Made by a program: the position numbers and the translations under genes
NCBI GenBank assembly: GCA_948146395.1
Contig: OX411543.1
Span: 19,052,363-19,116,362, forward strand
From: Fragum whitleyi
Taxonomy: Eukaryota; Mollusca; Bivalvia; Cardiida; Cardiidae
DNA length: 64,000 bases
Direction: 5' to 3'
The notes under the pieces: generated by a model
What the model was told of the DNA's origin: nothing
The model's database searches: none
What the model saw: the letters and a program-made list of their open reading frames with translations, nothing else
In this document: in pieces, positions 15,001 to 27,000 of the stretch
Numbering within the stretch: position 1 is the stretch's first letter
Layout of the letters: each line of letters begins with the position of its first letter

Positions 15001-18000
15001 ACGCCATTGAATCTCCAAGTAGGGTTGCCTTTCTTTCCTCACACCTTGTGGAATGGTGAACATACTTGGAGAATCCAATCACATCCAATAAAATTGGAAT
15101 TATTTGTCTTGATTTTACTTTATATTACCTTTTCATGTGACAATAAAAATTAGTACAGAGTAAAATGTGCGCTCAAAAGTTCGTGAAACACAGTGATTCA
15201 AGCTTTGATTGCGATGTTTTTGGCGTCGACAAACCAGAACATATATTTTGGAATTCGTTTTCCGAGACTTTACACTTTTAAACACTTTTTGGTGACATGT
15301 TCTAAGTGTTGTAGGATAGTACAGACACTCTTGAAACAAAATATTATATTAACCCGAATCCGAAAACTACGTCGAATATCCGATGGAAAATCAAAGCGTC
15401 ATAACTTCGACGTGACTTTTAGAAACAGAAATCGGTCGCCCATTAACGAATATTGCAAGTCTTTATGGTTGTGCACATGTCTTATTGCCGGCGAAGAGAC
15501 AATAATCTACTTTTCTTTGAAATCGAGTCAAGAGAAAATTATTATAACAAACGCCGCGCGGCCTATGGTTTATGGTTTTCAAATAAATTTCGTTCGACGT
15601 AATGTCAATCGTTTTGACGTATCCGAAAATTTGCAAATATATTTCAACTCTCCAAAGGTGTTATATTAACACATTTATACATTAGTCGATGTTTCACGGA
15701 CAGACTGCTGATAAACAGATATGCAACCTGTCATAATTATTGATTTTTCCTTGTACCTTCTTGACACTTATATACATACGATTGAAAATGATGTGAGAAA
15801 ATCGTTTCAATATTAAGAAATTACTTCCCACTTCTTTCACAGATTTAAAGGCAAATGCTCAAATTCAGTCGCATGAAAACGAATATTCGCATTCGAAAAT
15901 CGTATTCGAATATTCGCGGGAAAAACGAATATTCGAATATTCGGATATTCGTTCCCATCCCTAAAAAATAGCCATTAATTAGGGTAGAAAATAGTGTGGA
16001 AAAAGAAGAAATTGCTTGGTAGAAGCAATTTCTTCTTTTTTCACAAAGTTTTCTCAATTATAATATCACAGGCACGTAAAAAGCAGGGATTAAACAGCAA
16101 AGAGTTAAAACAATCACCTTCTGTTGCAACAAGAAATATTATCCTGATTTATTATTTGGCACCTCAACCATAATTACATTGATTTTGTTTTTCCAAAAAA
16201 ATATTCCACTGAATATTCTCTGTTACTAGTTTAATGTAATTTCATAAGTTTTTTTTCAGGACCAAAAATCAGCTTTATAAAATATTGGCAATTTTCAAAA
16301 CTGACAATATGAACTAGCTTTCCTGTCCCTTAGCAGATTTAAAATACAACACTGAAACTTGTGCCAACTATTGACTCTAAGAGATTACATAATATATATC
16401 CACAACCTAATTGAGGAAAGTTTGAATTATATTCACAGTGTCTCACTAGCTAGGGAGTTCTTCTTTTCACAGAAAGTAAATAAAAAAAATGAGAAAATAA
16501 ATGAAATAATACCAGGTATTATCATGTTCTATTTTAGGGCTCCCCAGGACCCCCAGGCCCTCTAGGGCCCCAAGGTATCCCTGGATCACAAGGAAAGTCT
16601 GGATTACCTGGTTTACCAGGCCCAATTGGACCCCCTGTAAGTTAAAATAACATTATTCTTTTCCTGACTTTTGTTAAGAGTTAACTATTAAACATTTTTA
16701 TTAAAAGCACAAAAAGTAAAAAGAGAATGGTAGATACTTGATTATGAATTTGGTACAAATTTTTCACAATCAATAATTGACATGTCATTTGAACCATTTA
16801 ATTGCCTTACATTGAACAATTAAGCTGATTTCACCTTTAAAGAGCCAAAGTTGGTAGACTAACTAAAGTAGTTCGTGAAATTCTGTTCTATGTTGTTTTG
16901 AAACTTGTATGATTCTATCCAAAATTTTAATTACAGGGTCTTGATGGCAATAAAGGTGAGCCTGGGCCAAAAGGTGATTTAGGGGCCATGGGAAATCAGG
17001 GTCTGATTGGATACCCAGGACCTAGAGGAATGAAGGTAAATAAGTAATAGATCCTATTCAGGATGTTTCTAACAATTTCACATGAGCATGATGTGCATAC
17101 TCTGACCAGGTGAGCATGTGTGGCCACACAGGCTGGTCAGAGTCTTCACATCATGGCCGAAGATTAAAAACTTTTTTTGTTCTCAACTGAAAATTATCTC
17201 AAATTTGGAATCAAGATGTTTTATACAGCTTATTGATATTGTCTATTATGTTCATGCATTTATTATTTTATTACAACAGAATAATTGCAATCCAATAAAA
17301 TAAAGAATTCTGATTGGTTTAAATCGCATCACATGGGGAAATCCATTGCACTTTATTTCTGTATAAAATGCAATAGGTCTTTCGGGAAACCCCCGAACTT
17401 CGATCTGCAAGTCCTGTGTTGTAGGAACTCGAATTAACCTAGTTCCCGATCATCAACGCAACATTTCTATCCAATCTTTTATAAATTAAGATATTTTCAA
17501 AAGAATTTACGATAACAAGCATGCATTTCTGATTCTGTACCGACGTAAACTTAGAAAACAGCAAGTCGACGAAGACCGTCAAGCAACCCTCTCAACTAAG
17601 ACCGACACGCCGTTTTCATTAAAAATACATACTTACTTGGCAGAAACAAGCTTTTTTGTCATATGTACCTCTTTGAATTTTAATGTTGTCGTTTATTTGT
17701 GTATCATTTGTTTTACTTTATGACATTTCACTTCGATAGCGAGATAAACAATACACGATCTTAAAATAGTTCGTGTAAATTTTTTTTACGCAGAGAAAGT
17801 AGACTTGAAGCTTTATTGTTTGGCCGAGTATTTTAATAGTTTCTTCGATCTATAGGATTGCAATTATAAGGGACGAGTGTCTTTTTCACTGCGTTTATTG
17901 GGGTATAAAGTGCAATTGCCTTAGCACATGGCTTAAACATAATGCCCTACGGGCGTTATTTGCCAAGTGCTAAGGCAATTGCACTTTATACCCCAATAAA

Positions 18001-21000
18001 CGCAGTGAAAAAGACACTCATCCCTATAATGAAAGTTTTATTCTCAAGTTTAAATTTGAGAATATTCCCAGTCAAGAGTTTGTTCTCAACTGATAATTAT
18101 CTCAAATTTGGAATTAAGATGCTTTATACAGCTTATTTATATTGTCAATTATGTTCATACAAGTTTTAATCTTAAGTTGAAATTTGAGAAAATTCTCAGT
18201 GGAAAAGTTTTATAATCTCAGACCCTGGATATGTTAATGGATAGCGATTGGGTATTTCTTATTTAACTCAGCAATTGTATGCAATGCATTATTTGGCTCT
18301 TTAGCCTTTTAGTGAATGCTTTGCATGTTCAATACAACATGCCTGATGTAATTACCACCTAAAAGGGGTCATAAAAGCATTTGTGGCTTGGTACAATTTA
18401 GGTTTACAAAATAGAAACACAATTTTGATAGAATGTGTATGTACACATGTATTTTATTGCGAACTTCTCAATTATCCTATTTTATTAAAAATCAACGGAA
18501 TCGTGTCAATGTCACATAAGTAAGATTGACTGTACATGTTTTACCCTTGTCATGCTGAATATTTTTTTCAAAATTGTATTAAAATCAAAGTGCTCAAAAC
18601 ACTGTTAGTATCACAGTCACTTGTGAGTAGTTATTTTTGGAAAGAAATTATTACACTTTTCTACTTTTAACAGGAAGATCAGGTGGTATAGATTTAAAGA
18701 TCAGACTGCACATAGGTGCAGTCTGATCTTTGTCTATACCTCCTGCCAAAGAAGGAATATTCCGGGTTCAGCATGACAAGATTGAATTTTTGGTGATGTC
18801 ATGCACAAGCCACAGGTAGCCAACACGGGTGGGGATAGTGAAATATTACCAAATATTAACCACAAAAAATCATTATGTTATTTTTTTTTATCACAATACA
18901 TGATATAGATTATATTATACATTGTGATAAAAAAAAAATAGTATGACAATTTTTTGTGGTTAATTTTTGGTAAAATTACACTATCCTCACCTGTGTTGGC
19001 TACCTGTGGCACAAGCTCACTGTTCATGTGCCTTACAATATTTAAAACTATAGCTTGTTTTTTAAACTCAGGGAAAAAACAAAACAAATGCATACATAAC
19101 ATTTAGGATTATTAAACTACAAAGTTGACCATTACAGCCTTTTTGATTAAAGCAGGAGACATTTATAAATCTTTTTTGGACAATTCTCCCGTGGCAGATC
19201 ATTGACAGGATGATGTAATTTGTTCATTCATATATCAATGAAAAAAAGAAATAACTTTCATGTTAAATTTTTTTTGTAATGTGTTTTCAGGGTGATCTTG
19301 GAATGCGAGGAGCTCTTGGCGATAAAGGAGAACAGGTGAGTTTTCTAACACCCCCATGTCTAGGGTCAATGCTGCATTTTTGTAAATGCCTATGTGGTGA
19401 TTGCCATCCATATTAATCTTTATAAACACTAACTGAACCCTTCACATGCCAATAAAAGTATTTGCAAAATTGTAATAAAATCAAAGTGCTGAAAGGACTG
19501 GATGCACAAAATGTGATTATTATTTGTGACCCGTCACACGAAAAGGGACCTTTGTAAAATAAATATTTGATCAACAGATTTGGTCCAGCATTGGTTAACC
19601 AGAGGTCGCAATTCCAAAATTCTTTCACATGACAGTATATTGATCACTCTAGATTCAGAAAATAAGCAAGGTGCAAAAGTTTTGATCCTAGTCAGTCTGC
19701 GCAATCTGGGCAGTCTGAATGGGGTCCACACTTTAGCAACTACCCAGATGGTCCCTCTTGACGTGATGGGTCAAATTTATTTTGCTTTTAAACTATATGG
19801 TCTTTTTAAACATTCTAAGTCAAAATAGTAATTCAAAATATTAGAAAATTCAATTTACATTTACAAAAGATTTCATTTAAGTATGAATATATAGTGTAAA
19901 ATTCATAGTAATTAGGATATTTTGTTTTTAGAAAAACTATTTAAACTAAATTACTCATGCAGGGACCACCTGGTCACCATGGCGATAGAGGTGATATGGG
20001 ATCCAAAGGGGACAAGGGGCAGGAAGGAGAAAGGGGAGTGTTGGGACCTGAAGGGATTGAAGGACCAAAGGTATGGTTATATTTAATATACAGTCAATCT
20101 TGCTTGAGCAACCACGTCTATTAAGTGACCATTTTTATTAAGCCACAGCTTTAAAAATCCCCTTCTTTAAATAAGAATTTCCTAAATAGAAGGTATTGTT
20201 GTTCTTGAAATATTGAAAAAGAATCCTGAATTGTTACAACTTACCAAAATCGTCTCAATGAGACGGTTCTTTTGAGTTATAACAACATAGGATTTTGAGA
20301 ACCTAGCAATTATATGCGTATTCAAATAAAAAGTATGTTTCTTATTTGTAATTAAAATGTGTATAAAGCGTCCATTTCCTTATACAACCACTTTTTGATG
20401 GTCCCTGTAGTGGTCACTTAATACAAGTTTAACTGTACTGATATTGTTTGTTTTACACATACTTTTCATTTGTCTGTCGGATTTTTATGCTCCAGCATCG
20501 ATAATATTGTAGGCACATTGCTTTAACACTTGTCATGCTGAATAAAATCCTCAGTATAATTTCATCAAAATCAAAGTCCTGAAAGCACTGTTTTCTTAAT
20601 TGAGAGTCAGTTGTCATTATGAAAATATATTATTTTTCAAACTTTTCTGATTGAAAAAGGGAAGATCTGGTGGTAAAGACAGAGTTCAGACTGCACATAA
20701 TGTGCAGGCTGAACTTTGTCTGTACTTCCTGCTAAGGCAGGAATATTCCGGGTTCAGCATGACAAGGGTTAATGTTGTCTGTCTGTAAGTCTACTGATCA
20801 GTTTGCAAACACTCAACAAAAAACTTTGTCAATTTCATCAAGGCTATTCAAAATACAAAGCTTGTGTTTGACATGATTATCTCATCAATACACATCTGCA
20901 GATAACAAGCCCAAGGTCATGTGAAAAGTTGAAGGTCATCTGTCAAGGTAAAAACTTTGAAAAAAATATCTGTTTGGGGGGCTCTTGTGTTTTATGAACA

Positions 21001-24000
21001 TATCTTGTTTTTCTTGTTTTTCTTAAGTGGACTTGACTTTATTGTTTCTTATGGTGATAATTGATAGAGAAATGAAGTTTAAGATAATCCAAGCAATGTT
21101 CTGAATGACTGGCAAGGCATTTTTCTAAGTCAGCATGACAACAGTTAAATTTTGACAGAGTTTTGACAAAGAAACTTAAATATGTATCATAAGGATTGAA
21201 TTATTTCAAACATCAAAGTGTTGACTTGTCATATTTTCAAGATGCAGGACTTTTTGCTATCATGACCAGTTTATTTTTTCAAATAATTTTTATTTGTTGT
21301 TATAGTTCTTTCTATAATTTAACCCTTTGCTGTTTAATCCCTCCTTTTTACGTGCCTGAGATTTTATGATTGAGAAAACATTCTGAAAAAGAAGAAATTG
21401 CTTCTGACAAGCAATTTCTTCTTTTTCCACACTATTTTCTACCCTACTGAATGGTTATTTTTCAAATTAAATCCGCTGTAAATTTTTTGTCTGCAAGACC
21501 TTTGAATTTGGAAAGGTCCAAAATTTTTTAAAACAGGAAAGGGTTAATAATTTGAATATTTCAGGGAGAGAGGGGTATCCGTGGAGAAGCAGGGCCTCCT
21601 GGACCATCAGGAGACAAGGTAATATAGTTTGATGAATCAAACTGATATTTAGACACATTCTGCCAAATAGATATTTGGAAAAAGTCAAGGCAATGTTGAA
21701 TTTTGAAGAAAAGAAGAATTTCTTTTCTAGATTCAAATCTTTCAACTTAAACTACAATCTTAGATTCCAATTAGCCTGCACATCATTTCCAACTTGACCA
21801 GGGCAAAACGCTTTTTTTTGTTATCGTGAGAAATAGTCCTGTGTATTAATGCAAAAAAAATTATAATATAAGTCTAATTTAGAAGGGAAAGTTTGATTGT
21901 TGAAGTTGAAGAGATTGAAGACAATAACTTAAACATCAAAAATAATCTTCATGCCTTTGGAATTATTTCCACAATTTGGATCTGTGACTCAACCAGAAAA
22001 CTATTTAATGCTGATTTATTTTCCTCCAACATTATTTCTCCAGGGACGACAAGGCATGCAAGGGTTGCCAGGCTATCCAGGGCCTCCAGGTGCCAAGGTA
22101 TGATTAAAATTAATGTCTATTTTAACAAAGTACTTTATCTACACTCAGGGTTGTGGAATTTCTATGCCCAACTTGTCTGACATGAGTTTTTCCACTTGCA
22201 GGCAAGTACATTTTTATAGATAACTTGTCCATGGACAAGTAAATTCCAGAGCAAAACAGTACGAGAATAGTCATCCTAATATTTGTATCGAAGGGGAGAA
22301 AATATTGTCTTGAATGAAGAAAATGCTGGGTTACAGCATTTTCTTCAAAAAAACAATGTTTTCTCTATATTTGCCATTCTTTTATTGCGGACAAGTTCAT
22401 TTTGATCCTTGCCAAGTGAGAAATAAACTTTTACTTGTCCGTGGACAAGTGGAGAAAAAAATAGTATTTCCACACCCCTGCTATATTGCAACAAATGATG
22501 TACATATCAATGGCTCAGTGGTAAGTCTTCAGTCATTTCTGAGACATTACAGCTACAGCATTTAAACTTGGCCAACAGATGTTAATCCCACTTTGGTTTG
22601 ATACTTATTATTCATTCATTTCCAAGATGAAATTTGAGTTTTGGTAGAAATTTAAACTTCTGACCAGAAAAGTGTTTTCCTACATTTCTGGTAATTCTGT
22701 TGTTGTGGTTGTTCATACTGTGTTCTTGAAGTACTGAAATGGCTACTCAATTACAGTTAATAGCATAGTGTAAATAACAAGTTGAATGATTTTCGAATGA
22801 TATTGATTGAGTGGGTGAAGCAAGTATTGAAATGAATTTAAGGAGGCTAAGCCACATTTCATTTTCTTCTTGTAAAATATTTTTATACTTACCAATCAGA
22901 CTCCTCACAATCCACACCAGCATGTTAGTGTTCCATTCATGTCCAGAGCCTAAATTATAGATATTACTTGGCATCTATTACCTGGCACAGTTCCAGTGTC
23001 ATGTGAGTTTGACCAGAGGTCAAATGGATCACAGGTAAAAATCTAATATTTGCTGGGGCGTATATGTTACAGTGAATATGTAAAATCAGGGATTTTGTAA
23101 AATTTTACAAATTCCCTGATTTTACATATTTACTGTAACATATATATGACTGTGACACATTTCTAGTCTAAGCAATATTTTCTACTACATATCAATGGCT
23201 CTAAGCAAAACAGTAGCAACTGCCTATAAACATATATGCAGTTACAACTGTATCACGCTGAGCCATTGATATGATGGCTTCTTTTCGAATTGCGTACTCT
23301 TTTCCTTGACTTCTGAATCTTTAGTTGAAGTTTGATTGAATTTTCATTGTCTAGCCCTGATGACATATTTGATTTTTTTTCAGGGAGACAATGGACAAAG
23401 AGGAAAACGTGGAAGGCGTGGAAGACCCGGAAGAACTGTGAGTTTTTTACTTGAACATTTGATAAGCTGATTTCAAAGCATATAGATATTCGCTGTTCTT
23501 TCTGTTGAGTTTTTTTTTTTAAAATCATCATTAACAATCACTAAGATGTGTGTATTTCTGTTTATTTACTGTCACTACCGTAGCACATGCCCATATGAAC
23601 AACGCCCCCAGAAGACGGTTAATTGTTATGAGGGATAGTGCAAGGATACATGACAAAACTACTGGTGAGAACCGCCATGGTTCTTTAACATGCTCAGTGT
23701 TAAGCACCGACTCACTGGACCTCGGTTTTACATCTCATCTGAAAGACAATTAGTTTGTTAGTGTACCAGCCTGGGAATTGAACTCACATGGTCGAGCTTC
23801 AATGGTTTTAAAGTCTGGTGCTCTATCAACTGAGCTAATCGGGCTGACACACACTTAGATGGAGAGATCTAAAAAATTTATATGAATGAGATCTTTTAAC
23901 TACTGAAAAGTATTTTCCTTTATTTTTGAGGATCTTCGATAATGCAAGGTAAATTTCGAAAATGTTGACCTTGGATTATGAAAACGTGAAGAAATGTGTT

Positions 24001-27000
24001 ATAAAAAGAGAAGTTTTGTTTTTCAGGGAATCCCAGGACCAGTTGGTGATCGTGGGGAACCAGGGCCTCAGGTATGAATATTTGCTTTTCAAAGTCAGTA
24101 AGTTGAGCCTGTGCATGACATTTCTAACAATTCGAACCATGCATGAGGTTCAAACATTGAGCAGCCTAGACAGTTCCATTGTACAACAGGGAGATTGGTT
24201 GTCTGTCTGAAGACACATCTAGACATAATTTATTTATAAAGTGAAAAGGGAAGACTCTGGCTAGACTGTGCAGATGTACAGGCTGACCAGAGGCTTTGCT
24301 TGGCGCTTATTTCAAATTGTTGGAAATGTCACGCACAGGCTCAGTTATTTATTGACTCCTTGACTTTGATTATTTAAAGGTCCAAACTGCTGTTGTAGGT
24401 GTCAAAACAATAAAATGAGTATGTAAAAATTTCTCAGTTATTCAGATAGATTTCTTTGCTTATCTCCTTCAATTTTTTTTTTGAGATTCCTAAAAGGCCT
24501 TTTCAGCAATTTATAAAGTTGGCTTCACAGGAAAAGAATAGGATTCTTGTACTTCAGTTCATAATTTTCAAAAAGTATTTTGCCCCTGTTTTAACTTTGA
24601 ATAACTGTCCAAAATTCATGATTATCTTATCTTTATTTGCTATTCATATTTCATATAGGGAGAGATAGGACCCCGTGGAAACCCCGGTGTTGCAGGACCC
24701 CCAGGACCTAAAGGAGATGTGGGTGTGGCTGGACCCCCAGGACAGATTGGTGAACAGGGTATTGCTGGTCCCCCAGGCATGCAGGGAGCACCAGGTGGAG
24801 CAGGGGCACCAGTATGTAATTTATTCTTAGCTATGACAGACTTTCAGACAGGAAGGATCTTTAGATCTAGTCCCTGTTGTTACTTGTAATAGATTGTTTC
24901 TTGGACTTGGTTTTCAAGGGAGAATATGTGACCTGGCAAGCAAAAAGGAACCATCTTGGAACTAAGTAGAATATAAATTTGAAAAAGAGATTGGAATCAG
25001 ATAAGCTCAACAAGAGGTTGTATTTCAAGGATAATAATATAGGAAGGAAGAAGGATGACCTAAGAATCCGGAAATTGGCGACAAGCAAAGGTTTTGACCC
25101 TGGTCACTTGTACACAGCCAAAAGGTTTAACCCATATCTGTCTGAATTTAAATTTGGTTTCAAAACAATTCATAGCTTTTTCTGACATTTCAGCAAGGCT
25201 GACGATAAGTTCTGCCAATATAACTCATTGGAAAGCAGGCAGTTTAGGCTTAGATCCGACTGCATAAATAAAACATACTTAGTGTTTTGTGTGAAAAAAA
25301 TATCTATTGAATCAATCCTTGTCCAGGCTCTGCCTAGACAATTATCAATTCCCTAAACCTAGTTAGTTTTTAGCTCCACTGGCCGAAGGCCAGCGAGCTA
25401 TTGTCATGGCGAGGTGTCCGTCGTGCGTCCGTGCGTCCGTGCGTCCGTGCGTGCGTGCGTAAACTTTTCTTTAAACATCTTCTCCTCCTAAACCAATGGG
25501 TGGATTTTGACAAAACTTGGCCAGAATGTTCCTTGGGTGACCCTCTTTTAAAGTTGTTTAAAAAATTTGGATTGACCCCCAAATATGGGCGTGGCAGGGC
25601 GGGGCTTATTTTGACCCCGAAATCTTTGAACGACATCTCCTCCCAAACCATTGGGCCAATTTCAATGAAACTTTACCAGAATGTTCCTTGGTTGACCCTC
25701 TTCTAAAGTTGTTCAAGAAATTTGGATTGACCCCCAAATATGGGCGTGGCAGGGCAGGGCTTATTTTGACCCCGAAATCTTTGAACGACATCTCCTCCCG
25801 AACCATTGGGCAAATTTCAATGAAACTTTACCAGAATGTTCCTTGGGTGACCCTCTTCTAAAGTTGTTCAAGAAATTTGGATTGACCCCCAAGTATGGGC
25901 GTGGCAGGGCGGGGCTTATTTTGACACCGAAATCTTTGAACGACATCTCCTCCCAAACCATTGGGCCAATTTCAATGAAACTTTACCAGAATGTTCCTTG
26001 GGTGACCCTCTTCTAAAGTGGTTCAAGAAATTTGGATTGACCCCCAAATATGGGCGTGGCAGGGCGGGGCTTATTTTGACCCCGAAATCTTTGAACGACA
26101 TCTCCTCCCAAACCATTGGGCCAATTTCAATGAAACTTTACCAGAATGTTCCTTGGGTGACCCTCTTCTAAAGTGGTTCAAGAAATTTGGATTGACCCCC
26201 AAATATGGGCGTGGCAGGGCGGGGCTTATTTTGACCCCGAAATCTTTGAACGACATCTCCTCCCAAACCATTGGGCCTATTTCAATGAAACTTCACAAGA
26301 ATGTTCCTTGGGTGACCCTCTTCTAAAGTTGTTCAAGAAATTTGGATTGACCCCCAAATATGGGCGTAGCAGGGCAGGGCTTATTTTGACCCCGAAATCT
26401 TTGAACGCCATCTCCTCCCAAACCTTTTGGCCATTTTCAATGAAACTTTACCAGAATGTTCCTTGGTTGACCCTCTTCTAAAGTTGTTCAAGAAATTTGG
26501 ATTGACCCCCAAATATGGGCGTGGCAGGGCGGGGCTTATTTTGACCCTGAAACCTTTGAACCTCATCTCCTCCTAAACCATTGGGCAAATTTCAATGAAA
26601 CTTTATTAGGATGTTCCTTTGGTGACCCTTATCTAAAGTTGTTCAAGAAATTTGGATTGACCCCCAAACATAGATGTGGCATGGCGGGGCTTATTTTGAC
26701 CCCGAAATTTTTGAATGACCTCTCCTCCTGAACCATTAGGCCAATTTTAATGAAACTTTACCAGAATGTTCCTTTGGTGACCCTCATCTAAAGATGTTCA
26801 AGAAATTTGAATTGGATGAGATCCACTTGATCAATAAAATTCAGGTGAGCGGTTTAGGGCCATTCTGGTCCTCTGGTTTCAATCTACATCTAAATAGTTT
26901 TCTTTCTTGTAATTTTACATATAAGTTAATTAAGTTCATTCCTTCATAAGTCAGTTTCAACCTAGAAAAAGTCTGAATTCCTTCTGAATGTTGTTCACTT

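Noticed and set aside
15193..15669. 158-codon ORF as a real gene
   Set aside because: It lies wholly inside the hAT-like element, has no recognisable domain and no splice or promoter context. Kept only as a note on cargo.
22146..22480. Clean hAT 8-bp target duplication
   Set aside because: Flanks tctacact and ctatattg do not match without shifting, so superfamily is left open.
23768..23850. Functional tRNA-Lys gene on the minus strand
   Set aside because: The arms do not pair well enough as far as I can judge (diverged T and acceptor stems) and it continues into a SINE body.
25401..26566. Series of 66- and 102-codon ORFs as a gene family or repeat protein
   Set aside because: They arise from the 155-bp F2 monomers read on both strands; the same peptide recurs because the DNA repeats.
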